Assembly (NCBI GenBank): GCA_021201175.1
Contig: JAJQFK010000227.1
Location: forward strand, 1 to 8,497
Direction: 5' to 3'
Length of the DNA: 8,497 nt
Source: Candidatus Gastranaerophilales bacterium
Lineage (GTDB): Bacteria > Cyanobacteriota > Vampirovibrionia > Gastranaerophilales > Gastranaerophilaceae
The notes beneath the pieces are model-generated. The model made no database searches and was not told where the DNA came from. It was given only the letters and a program-made list of their open reading frames with translations. The translations under genes were made by a program, and so were the position numbers. This document shows positions 1-5,699 of the stretch, piece after piece; position 1 is the first letter of the stretch; every line of letters begins with the position of its first letter.

Positions 1-1148
1 CTTCTAATTCAACAATAATCATAATTAACAATGGAACAGCAGAGGTTTATAAAACTTCCGAATCAAATAAAACCGAAAATACATTGCAAAGTGATGAAAA
101 TAGTAATCAACAAACAGATACGGAAACGGATTTATATAAAAATATTCTCGCTATATGTTCTTCGTTGCTAAATGCGGATGATAAAACGCAGAGAGATAAT
201 TTAATTGAGTCTTTAAGTAATTTGTTGAATGAAAATGGAATAACAGAAAATGTAACAGAAACAGAAACTGAAACTGAAAATGTAACTGAAAATGTAACTG
301 AAACAGAAGAAGCTGCAACACAAAGTGAAGAAGTGGATTCCGCAACAATTTCACAAATTCAAGCCAATGTAAAAGAAATTATAACCCAACAAAATGAAGC
401 TCTTGAATCATTATATGAAGATTTAGCAAATGCACAAGGTGCTTATGAAAGAACCTCCATCAATGCACAAATATCTGCTTTAAATTTAGAGTATGAAGCT
501 GAACTAGATTACTTAGTTAGTAATTTATATGATATAGATGATAAAGAATATGTGGATGAAATAGTCAGTCAATACAGTCCTACCCTGAAGGACTTATATA
601 ATAAATTATCTAATTGTGATGATATTGACGAGCGCGAAGCTTTAAATGCTCAAATACAGGCATTAGAGCAGGAATGTAATGAAAAATTGAATGAAATATT
701 TCAAAATTATCCGTACATAGCAGAGTTATACGATTATTATAATTATAACTATAATAATAATATAGAAACACAAAAAAACGCTATAGAATCTTCTATACAG
801 AAAGAAATTGAATCATTATATGAATCCTTATCAAATGTAACAGATTTTTATGAAAGAAAATCTATAATGGCACAAATAGAAGTATGTTCAAATACATGCA
901 CCGGTGAAATATCTGAACTAACAATGCAACTGCGAGGTTCAAGCGGAAACGAATCATATAATCAGTATATATCCTTTGAAAAACAAAAAGCCTCCATTGA
1001 ATATTCACAAAGTCAAGAACTTATCCAGTTATATACTGATTTGATAAACGCTTCAAGTACAGAATTAAAAACTTACCTTCAAGAAACAATAAAAGAAACT
1101 GAGGCAAAATACAATGCCATATTTGCAGAGTTAACTACTTCGGATTAA
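1..1148 (+). CDS. Repeat-containing helical protein of unknown function, 5' end outside the window
   Basis: The reading frame is open from the first complete codon at position 3, so the gene begins upstream. The TTG at 84 is only the first start-like codon and has no Shine-Dalgarno sequence. The visible part is 381 residues (numbered from position 3). It starts with a short Ile/Asn/Ser/Thr-rich stretch, then a helical segment (about 45-77), a Thr/Glu/Val/Asn-rich linker (about 81-103), and a long acidic, probably all-helical region to the end. That region contains four ungapped 33-residue units at about 136-168, 197-229, 271-303 and 342-374. Their pattern is L-Y-x-x-L-x-N near the start and ER-x-x-(I/L)-x-AQI in the middle. 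A weaker partial copy lies at about 50-74. The units suggest helical hairpins or a coiled-coil stalk. A Tyr/Asn-rich stretch lies near 243-254. No family is recognised. Any signal peptide would lie outside the window, so location is unknown. The gene converges on clpP with a 9-bp gap. Confidence 0.8.
   Translation, partial: SNSTIIIINNGTAEVYKTSESNKTENTLQSDENSNQQTDTETDLYKNILAICSSLLNADDKTQRDNLIESLSNLLNENGITENVTETETETENVTENVTETEEAATQSEEVDSATISQIQANVKEIITQQNEALESLYEDLANAQGAYERTSINAQISALNLEYEAELDYLVSNLYDIDDKEYVDEIVSQYSPTLKDLYNKLSNCDDIDEREALNAQIQALEQECNEKLNEIFQNYPYIAELYDYYNYNYNNNIETQKNAIESSIQKEIESLYESLSNVTDFYERKSIMAQIEVCSNTCTGEISELTMQLRGSSGNESYNQYISFEKQKASIEYSQSQELIQLYTDLINASSTELKTYLQETIKETEAKYNAIFAELTTSD
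243..311 (+). repeat. In-frame Thr/Glu-rich short tandem repeat (TENVTE/TETE)
   Basis: The DNA is made of reiterated ACA/ACT-GAA hexamers mixed with a 12-base unit GAAAATGTAACT, which occurs twice in tandem near 277-300. It encodes an acidic linker of TENVTE and TETE motifs between the N-terminal helical part and the 33-residue repeats. All units are multiples of 3 bases, so copy-number changes would lengthen or shorten the linker without breaking the frame. Confidence 0.75.
408..1124 (+). repeat. Four diverged 33-residue protein repeats
   Basis: Units lie at 408-506, 591-689, 813-911 and 1026-1124, with a partial fifth copy at 150-224. They align without gaps. The shared pattern is L2-Y3, L6, N8, then E14-R15 (absent in the last), a hydrophobic residue at 18, A20-Q21-I22 (EI-like in the last), and an acidic/hydrophobic tail. 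Units start 61, 74 and 71 residues apart, so linkers vary. The DNA has diverged, so this is an old protein-level duplication rather than a recent tandem array. Confidence 0.7.
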
Positions 1149-1182
1149 TTAAAACTGTTAAATCACTTTATCAATTAATCCG
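1141..1182. repeat. Perfect 10-bp inverted repeat across two convergent gene ends
   Basis: CGGATTAATT at 1141-1150 is repeated in inverted form at 1173-1182 with a 22-base loop. The left arm spans the stop codon of the repeat protein and the right arm lies in the last codons of clpP. The stem is AT-rich and no T-run follows on either side, so it is not a standard intrinsic terminator. It may be a weak bidirectional stem, or chance. Confidence 0.45.
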
Positions 1183-1748
1183 TACTCAACAGCTTCCTGT
1201 GCGGACATATAATTATCACGTTCAGTATCGGCATAAATTTTTTCAATTGTTTGACCGGTATGTTCTGAAAGCAGGGTATTTAATTCTTTTTTCATTCTGA
1301 GAATTTCTTTTGCTTCCAGTTCAATATCGCTTGCCTGACCTTTTGCACCGCCCAAAGGTTGATGTATCATAATTCTTGCGCTTGGAAGTGCCATTCTTTT
1401 ACCTTTAGTGCCGCCGGAAAGCAAGAATGCGCCCATTGAAGCAGCTTCACCAATACATATAGTACTTACATCGGCGCGGATATGTTTCATTGTGTCATAA
1501 ATCGCCATGCCTGCGGTTATTACACCTCCGGGGCTATTTATGTACATCATAATATCTTTCTCAGGGTTTTCGGAATCCAGAAGAAGAAGCTGTGCTACTA
1601 CCGAATTTGCTAATTCATCATCTATTTCTTCACCTAAAAATATTATCCTCTCACGAAGCAGTCTTGAAAATATATCAAAAGATTTCTCTCCATTTGAAGA
1701 AGATTCAATAACTGTAGGAACATAACTTAATATTGTATTTTTATCCAT
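1158..1748 (-). CDS. clpP: ATP-dependent Clp protease proteolytic subunit ClpP
   Basis: ClpP is a serine peptidase (family S14) that forms two stacked heptameric rings and degrades proteins unfolded by ClpX, ClpA or ClpC in the cytoplasm. The protein is 196 aa, the normal length. The catalytic triad is complete: Ser104 in GEAASMGAFLL, His129 in RIMIHQPLGG and Asp178 in TERDNYMS. The oxyanion/substrate-binding loop NSPGG is at 71-75. The N-terminus (PTVIESSSNGEKSFDIFSRLL) is the usual axial-loop region. The ATG is preceded by a good Shine-Dalgarno sequence. No clpX, clpC or tig lies next to it here: upstream is a divergent unknown gene and downstream a convergent one, so it is probably transcribed alone. 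Residue choice (KGKRM-LP, TIC-G-AASMGAFLL) resembles cyanobacterial ClpPs. Whether it is the main or a secondary ClpP copy cannot be told from the window. Confidence 0.97.
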   Translation of the reverse strand: MDKNTILSYVPTVIESSSNGEKSFDIFSRLLRERIIFLGEEIDDELANSVVAQLLLLDSENPEKDIMMYINSPGGVITAGMAIYDTMKHIRADVSTICIGEAASMGAFLLSGGTKGKRMALPSARIMIHQPLGGAKGQASDIELEAKEILRMKKELNTLLSEHTGQTIEKIYADTERDNYMSAQEAVEYGLIDKVI

Positions 1749-1753
1749 AAAAA

Positions 1754-1759
1754 CCTCAC
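1754..1759 (-). promoter_or_regulatory. Ribosome binding site of clpP
   Basis: GTGAGG on the minus strand (GAGG core) lies 5 bases before the ATG at 1746-1748 and supports that start. Confidence 0.65.
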
Positions 1760-1772
1760 TGTTCTTTTATAT

Positions 1773-1801
1773 ATTATATACAAAATTTTAAAATATATAA
1801 A
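1773..1801 (-). promoter_or_regulatory. Candidate sigma-70-type promoter of clpP
   Basis: On the minus strand a perfect -10 box TATAAT (1778-1773) follows a 17-base spacer after a weak -35 box TTTATA (1801-1796). This predicts a transcript start near 1766 and a leader of about 18 bases holding the Shine-Dalgarno sequence. The region is so AT-rich that chance matches are common. No CIRCE or CtsR-like operator was noticed. Confidence 0.4.
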
Positions 1802-1820
1802 TATCTGATAAAATAAAAAT

Positions 1821-2357
1821 ATGATAATTGATAATAATTTAATTTCCTATGATTTCATGACTGACTTTAATGGACCGTCGCGCCATTATCCCAATGAATT
1901 TTATCCTACGGGTGTTTACGAATCTGATAAAAGAGAATACAAATTTGGACCGGAATCATCAGAATATCCTAATCTTACATTACCTTGCAATTTATATGAT
2001 GAATACGGCAATTATATTCCCCAAGGCTATTATATGGTTGTACTTACAGAAGATTTAAAATATCTGGAACTATATCAAAGTAATGAAAAAGTTGCCAGAG
2101 TTAAAGTAGTTAAAGTTGTTGAAAAAATGTACACCCAAGAGGAACTTGACGAAGAAGCCGAAATTATAAACAGACTCCAAATAGCTCAGACTAAAAAGAA
2201 ATTAAAAAAAATCCGGGAGGCGGAAGAAGAATTGATTGCCTTTAAGCAAAGGGCAGCTGCTAATGTTTATGCAGATATAGCTGATTCCGGAAAAGGCTAC
2301 TATATTTTAACATATAACTGCAACGGAAAAAAAGCTTCAGGAATTATTCAAAAGTAG
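1821..2357 (+). CDS. Hypothetical protein, 178 aa, beta-rich N-half with charged helix
   Basis: No family is recognised. The N-terminal half is rich in Tyr, Pro, Gly and Asn and looks like a small beta fold. The segment around residues 58-101 reads as a turn-strand repeat (DEYGNYIPQGYYMVVLTEDL, then strands ending in ARVKVVKVV). Residues about 104-148 form one highly charged helix (QEELDEEAEIINRL...KKKLKKIREAEEEL). A short beta-like tail closes the protein. It has no signal peptide or membrane segment, so it is probably cytoplasmic. The ATG at 1821 is the first start after an in-frame stop at 1809-1811. The bases before it are only A and T, with no Shine-Dalgarno sequence, so translation may be weak or leaderless-like. 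It is divergent from clpP (72-bp gap) and converges on the acyltransferase gene with a 4-bp gap. Helix plus strands could suit a small structural or partner-binding protein, but that is a guess. Confidence 0.75.
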   Translation: MIIDNNLISYDFMTDFNGPSRHYPNEFYPTGVYESDKREYKFGPESSEYPNLTLPCNLYDEYGNYIPQGYYMVVLTEDLKYLELYQSNEKVARVKVVKVVEKMYTQEELDEEAEIINRLQIAQTKKKLKKIREAEEELIAFKQRAAANVYADIADSGKGYYILTYNCNGKKASGIIQK

Positions 2358-2361
2358 GATT

Positions 2362-3777
2362 TTAAAACCTAAAATAAATAAAAGGGTTATAGGTGGAACT
2401 TGCTATAAACGCTGTTGAAGATATAAGAAGAAAAATAAGCCACAAATTTACAATCGTTTTTAGGATTTTATTTTCTTCCGATTTTTGAAGCATTTTAGAA
2501 AATATAGGAGTTGAACATAAAACGGCAACGGCAAGGATTATAATCTCAAACCTGTCTATATAATACGCAAGCGAATAGAGGACATCATGCACTTTTATCA
2601 TTCCGAACATGTTTTTCAGATATGTAAAAGCATAAGCCATATCATCACTTCTAAATATCACCCAGCCTAATACAAAAATCAGAATCGTATAAATATGTCT
2701 AAAAATCTTCTTTGCTCCTGATAAAACTTCATCTTTTTTGCCGATACCTAATATTTTTTCCAAAATTATGAAAAATCCGTTCCAAATACCCCAAATAACA
2801 AAATTCCAGGCGGCACCATGCCAGATACCCGTTAATAAAAAGACAATTCCTAAATTCCTTAAAGTTTTTAATAATCCCTTACGATTTCCTCCAAGAGAAA
2901 TATAAACATAGTTTTTAAACCACGTGGATAATGAAATATGCCATCTTCTCCAAAATTCGGTTATAGATTTTGATATATAAGGATAGTTGAAGTTTTCTAA
3001 AAATTTAAAACCAAAGATTAATCCTAAACCGATTGCCATATCGCTGTAGCCCGAAAAATCAAAGAATAGCTGAAAAGAATAACAAATTGCACCAAGCCAT
3101 GCAATTAAGGGTGAAAATGTATCAGGGGTTTGAGTAAATATTTTATCAGCAACAGAGCCAAGAGTATTTGCTATTATTATTTTTTTAGAAAGACCAATAA
3201 TAAAGCGTTTTGCACCAAGTGATACTTTATCAAAAGTTACATCTCTATCATCAATTTGAGTTTCAATATCATGATATTTTACGATAGGACCTGCTATAAG
3301 CTGCGGGAACAATGAAATATAAAGAGCCAGTTTATAGAAATCTTTTTGTACTTTAACTTCACCCCTATATACATCAATCAAATATGATAATGCCTGAAAT
3401 GTATAGAAAGATATTCCAATCGGCATTATAACTTCGATTAAGTCTATTTGAGAGTGGAAAATTGAATTAATATTGGCAATTATAAAATCAAAATATTTAA
3501 AATATACTAAAAACCCTAAATCAACAATGATTGTTCCTAATAAAGCGGCTTTTTGTTTTCTTTTTGTTTGCCTGAATTTATCAATAAGAATTGCGCCATA
3601 GTAATTTACTATAATTGTTACAAGCATTATAGCCAGATATTTAGGTTCGCCCCAAGCGTAGAAAAGTATGCTTGCAATAAGCAAAATTGAATTATGCAGT
3701 TCTTTTTTTGTAACAAGATATAATAAACTTACAATCGGTAAAAACACATATAAAAATGTAATTGATGAAAACAGCAT
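2362..3777 (-). CDS. MBOAT-family membrane O-acyltransferase (AlgI/DltB-like)
   Basis: Members of this family pass acyl groups (usually acetyl) from a cytoplasmic donor through the membrane to an extracytoplasmic partner or polysaccharide, as AlgI does for alginate and DltB for teichoic acid D-alanine. The protein is 471 aa, typical length, with about ten hydrophobic segments. The hallmark regions are present: FYTFQALSYLIDVYRG (124-139), LFPQLIAGPIVKY (156-168), FFDFSGYSDMAIGLGLIFGF (238-257), EFWRRWHISLSTWF (274-287, His280), LGGNRKG (295-301) and LTGIWHGAAWNF (315-326) with the expected catalytic His320. The C-terminal NPFIYFRF resembles the PFIYFQF end of AlgI-like proteins. It is the second gene of an operon: its ATG is 3 bases after the stop of the DHHW gene, and its Shine-Dalgarno sequence lies inside that gene. 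The true acyl acceptor is unknown because no glycosyltransferases are in view. Confidence 0.93.
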   Translation of the reverse strand: MLFSSITFLYVFLPIVSLLYLVTKKELHNSILLIASILFYAWGEPKYLAIMLVTIIVNYYGAILIDKFRQTKRKQKAALLGTIIVDLGFLVYFKYFDFIIANINSIFHSQIDLIEVIMPIGISFYTFQALSYLIDVYRGEVKVQKDFYKLALYISLFPQLIAGPIVKYHDIETQIDDRDVTFDKVSLGAKRFIIGLSKKIIIANTLGSVADKIFTQTPDTFSPLIAWLGAICYSFQLFFDFSGYSDMAIGLGLIFGFKFLENFNYPYISKSITEFWRRWHISLSTWFKNYVYISLGGNRKGLLKTLRNLGIVFLLTGIWHGAAWNFVIWGIWNGFFIILEKILGIGKKDEVLSGAKKIFRHIYTILIFVLGWVIFRSDDMAYAFTYLKNMFGMIKVHDVLYSLAYYIDRFEIIILAVAVLCSTPIFSKMLQKSEENKILKTIVNLWLIFLLISSTAFIASSTYNPFIYFRF

Positions 3778-3780
3778 TTC

Positions 3781-5508
3781 TTAGTCCTCGTTTGTTAAAT
3801 CTTTTAAGAGTGATATTGTATTTACTTGAATACAAAGTAATATTATATCGGGGTTATAATTAAGTATATTTTTTTCATATAATTTTATAAGTTTGTACCT
3901 ATCAATTTCCGGAACATCCTTTGGTCCATTTATCCTAATATATTTAGTTTCCTTAAATGAATACGGAAATATTTCATCTAAGTTTTCATTGGAACTTGAG
4001 CCAATCTGGAGAACTTTTAGGTTTGTACCGTACGGAAACTCAAAGAACTTACCTCTTAAATTTGAACTGTTTTCAATTTTTATTTTTAAATATTTTCTAT
4101 CTTTATGTGTAAAATAAGTGTATGAGGTATCAAGTATCCTGTCTTTAAATTTATCCGGTATATTGAACAAATTATACGTACAACCATTTCCATACTCTCT
4201 GTCAAACTCATATCTTAGTAAATTGTTATGTGATATATTAAAATCCTTAAGATTAACCTCTTTTATATTTGGATAATCTTTTTTCATCTCTTTCATGAGA
4301 GCTTTATAGCCTATAAATGAACCCCAATCAGTCCAATGATGGTCTGTTTTGAAAAATACATAATCTTCTTTTGCTGCTTCTGTTAGTTCATCATATGGAT
4401 AAATAATGGGTATTTCAGTATTCTGCCTGATTTTATCTATTGAATCTCTATAACTGTCAAAATAATCTTTTTTTAAAAACGTATGCTGTACATATAAGTA
4501 CTGTTTTTCAGGGCAAATTAATACATAAAGCTTAATGTTATTACTTTTACAGAAATTATTAAAATCAATCAAGCCGGCAGATATTTCATCAACCTGTTCA
4601 TCGGTTAATATTTTAGTCAAAATTTGTCCAAACATCCAGTTTGTCTTTTTATCCCAATAGGATTCATTTGTATAAACATAACGTGTTGAAATACTTATTT
4701 TAAATTTCAAATATAGGTTAATAAATAATTTTCTGATACCGAATCTGTCTGAAATCCAGCTTTCAAAATCTTTGCCAAAATTATGGTTTATAGAATTGTC
4801 CTCATCAAATAAAGGTTTCCACTGTGCAAGATTTCTGTTTTCCTGCACGGATTTAGTATCCCGATTAATATTTAACATCGGAATGAAAAGAAATGCAGTG
4901 CATATTGAAAGGAATACAATATCAAGCCTTGATACATTTTTGTTAATTTTAAAGTCGGCAAGATATGAGGTTAATTTGTAAAATAGTAAAAATGAAAGAA
5001 TACCTAATATAAGAAATATCTTTAAATCAAATTTTTTTGCCTGCCTTGCAGTTATTCTTTCGGAGTAATCAAGAGTTGCGGTATCACTATTTGAAATTAT
5101 GATTAAACAGTTGTCTTTTACAACAAGTTTTGCATTATCCGATTTGAATTTTGATAAATCACTAACAGGGTATTTCCCATTCCTGAATGAAAGATTAGAT
5201 ATTTGATATTCAATATTCGGTTCAATTTTGTTTAAAATCAGCCTTAATCTTTTGGGCGGAGTCTTTTGATGAAATGAAATATTATATTTGTTTGTCTTTA
5301 GAAGATTAATTTCACTTCCGTTTTCATAAGATTTTGAAAAAGACGGGTCGTCTTTCCTGTTCAAAACAGTTGTAATAATAATCGGATTGTCGGATTGAGA
5401 TTTAATATCCATTGAAAAAGTTAAGGGACTGAATATAAACCAGTAATTAAAAGTAACAGAAATAACAATTATTGTCAAAACTATAGATATTATTATTCTT
5501 TTTTTCAT
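3781..5508 (-). CDS. DHHW/AlgJ-AlgX-like SGNH acyltransferase partner protein with three membrane segments
   Basis: The C-terminal part (about 220-575) matches the AlgJ/AlgX/DHHW family, the extracytoplasmic enzymes that finish polysaccharide O-acetylation for an MBOAT partner. It shows the usual entry ENRNLAQWKPLFD (223-235), FGKDFESWISDRFGIRKL (244-261), a strand ending in ICPEKQYLY (331-339), and the signature TDHHWTDWG (388-396) with catalytic-type Asp389 and His391. The place of the nucleophile motif, normally GDSF/Y, reads GSSS at 503-506: Ser505 would be kept but Asp is replaced. YNPDIILLCI (551-560) is the usual late strand. At 575 aa it is longer than typical members because of an N-terminal extension: membrane segment about 4-26, a beta-rich outer region about 30-155, then membrane segments about 161-180 and 194-213 with a Lys-rich cytoplasmic loop between them. 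That topology puts the SGNH domain outside. It is the first gene of the operon, starting 12 bases from a candidate invertible promoter segment. Confidence 0.88.
   Translation of the reverse strand: MKKRIIISIVLTIIVISVTFNYWFIFSPLTFSMDIKSQSDNPIIITTVLNRKDDPSFSKSYENGSEINLLKTNKYNISFHQKTPPKRLRLILNKIEPNIEYQISNLSFRNGKYPVSDLSKFKSDNAKLVVKDNCLIIISNSDTATLDYSERITARQAKKFDLKIFLILGILSFLLFYKLTSYLADFKINKNVSRLDIVFLSICTAFLFIPMLNINRDTKSVQENRNLAQWKPLFDEDNSINHNFGKDFESWISDRFGIRKLFINLYLKFKISISTRYVYTNESYWDKKTNWMFGQILTKILTDEQVDEISAGLIDFNNFCKSNNIKLYVLICPEKQYLYVQHTFLKKDYFDSYRDSIDKIRQNTEIPIIYPYDELTEAAKEDYVFFKTDHHWTDWGSFIGYKALMKEMKKDYPNIKEVNLKDFNISHNNLLRYEFDREYGNGCTYNLFNIPDKFKDRILDTSYTYFTHKDRKYLKIKIENSSNLRGKFFEFPYGTNLKVLQIGSSSNENLDEIFPYSFKETKYIRINGPKDVPEIDRYKLIKLYEKNILNYNPDIILLCIQVNTISLLKDLTNED
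3785..3789 (-). promoter_or_regulatory. Ribosome binding site of the MBOAT gene, inside the DHHW gene
   Basis: GAGGA on the minus strand lies 7 bases before the ATG and is made from the last sense codons (Glu-Asp) of the upstream gene. It points to translational coupling of the pair and fixes the MBOAT start. Confidence 0.7.
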
Positions 5509-5512
5509 ACAA

Positions 5513-5518
5513 TCCTCT
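5513..5518 (-). promoter_or_regulatory. Ribosome binding site of the DHHW gene
   Basis: AGAGGA on the minus strand lies 4 bases before the ATG at 5506-5508. It touches the outer edge of the left inverted repeat but lies outside the predicted crossover core, so an inversion would leave it intact. Confidence 0.65.
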
Positions 5519-5547
5519 AATACACCGTTTTATCTAAAAAGATGTAA
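5518..5547 (+). repeat. Left inverted repeat (IRL), candidate recombination site
   Basis: TAATACACCGTTTTATCTA at 5518-5536 matches the minus strand at 5693-5675 in 18 of 19 positions. Read as a tyrosine-recombinase site, the outer arm is 5520-5530, the 6-base core TATCTA is 5531-5536 and the inner arm is 5537-5547. The reverse of the inner arm matches the outer arm at 8 of 11 positions. The core is not self-complementary, so the site has a direction. Confidence 0.65.
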
Positions 5548-5562
5548 AACCTCTACGAAGGA

Positions 5563-5571
5563 ATCATATCA
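5563..5571 (-). promoter_or_regulatory. Candidate extended -10 promoter of the DHHW/MBOAT operon
   Basis: The minus strand reads TGA-TATGAT: an extended -10 (TGn) in front of a five-of-six -10 box (TATGAT at 5568-5563). No good -35 box exists at 16-18 bases, but a 7-T run lies upstream and extended -10 promoters can do without one. A start near 5556 gives a leader of about 48 bases that reads through the left inverted repeat into the DHHW Shine-Dalgarno sequence. Confidence 0.45.
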
Positions 5572-5624
5572 CAAACAAAAAAATTTTAATTGTACAAAAG
5601 AACGCAAATTCAGGGGGAATACCA

Positions 5625-5642
5625 GTCTATTAAAATATAGAC
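5625..5642. promoter_or_regulatory. 18-base palindrome GTCTAT-N6-ATAGAC, possible operator
   Basis: Perfect 6-base arms (5625-5630 and 5637-5642) flank TAAAAT. The spacing of half sites suits a dimeric DNA-binding protein, or an accessory site for the recombinase. The centre and arm also resemble a -10 region on the plus strand (TAAAAT), so it could alternatively cover a plus-strand promoter. It lies inside the candidate invertible segment. Confidence 0.4.
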
Positions 5643-5663
5643 AACATAAATCTTATCAGCCTT

Positions 5664-5693
5664 ATACACCAAAATAGATAAAATGGTGTATTA
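5664..5693 (-). repeat. Right inverted repeat (IRR), candidate recombination site
   Basis: On the minus strand the site runs from 5693 inward, with outer arm 5691-5681, core TATCTA 5680-5675 and inner arm 5674-5664. The two arms of this copy have 8 perfectly complementary outer bases (ATACACCA at 5664-5671, TGGTGTAT at 5684-5691), so it is more symmetrical than the left copy. It ends 4 bases before the recombinase stop codon. Confidence 0.65.
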
Positions 5694-5699
5694 TTTTTT
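5664..5699 (+). terminator. Terminator-like hairpin with T-run, plus direction
   Basis: The 8-bp stem of the right inverted repeat (12-base loop) is followed on the plus strand by TATTATTTTTTA-like sequence with six T in a row (5694-5699), as in a weak intrinsic terminator. No gene is transcribed plus-ward into it. If the segment inverts, the promoter would point this way and the hairpin could stop antisense transcription into the recombinase gene. On the minus strand no T-run follows, so it is not a good recombinase terminator. Confidence 0.3.

Larger units (their letters stand above)
5518..5693. other. Candidate invertible promoter segment (phase-variation switch)
   Basis: Nearly the whole gap between the DHHW/MBOAT operon and the recombinase gene is bounded by oppositely oriented, near-identical sites sharing the core TATCTA. 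Recombination between the cores would invert about 150 bases (5531-5680). The inside carries a minus-strand extended -10 promoter facing the operon and an 18-base palindrome. The adjacent recombinase has a complete catalytic set and the small size of the FimB/FimE and RecV type. In the orientation shown the promoter points to the operon, so this would be the ON state. Inversion is inferred and not shown; a small mobile element with terminal inverted repeats is the main alternative. Confidence 0.55.

Noticed and set aside
84..86. TTG at 84 as start of the first gene
   Set aside because: The frame is open upstream to the window edge and no Shine-Dalgarno sequence precedes the TTG, so the gene is treated as 5'-truncated.
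151..354. 67-aa minus-strand ORF opposite the Thr/Glu repeat
   Set aside because: It is a Leu/His/Phe-rich shadow of the GAA/ACA repeat with no ribosome binding site.
1870..2058. 62-aa plus-strand ORF inside the 178-aa gene
   Set aside because: It is an out-of-frame shadow; the longer frame has sensible composition and fills the space between its neighbours.
2355..2371. TAGG...CCTA around TTTTAAAA as a terminator between the 178-aa and MBOAT genes
   Set aside because: The inner arms touch and leave no loop, the outer stem is only 4 bp and no T-run follows.
4772..4981. Plus-strand ORFs inside the DHHW gene (also 3893-4117) and opposite clpP and obg
   Set aside because: They lie wholly within well-supported genes on the other strand, have no family features and no ribosome binding sites.
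5518..5693. The repeats as attL/attR of an integrated element
   Set aside because: They are in inverted rather than direct orientation and enclose only about 140 bases with no gene.
5518..5693. A MITE with terminal inverted repeats and a TA target duplication
   Set aside because: TA flanks the inner 28-base sites, but those TAs are simply part of the extended inverted repeat. The shared asymmetric core, internal promoter and adjacent recombinase fit an inverton better. It is not fully excluded without a genome-wide copy search.
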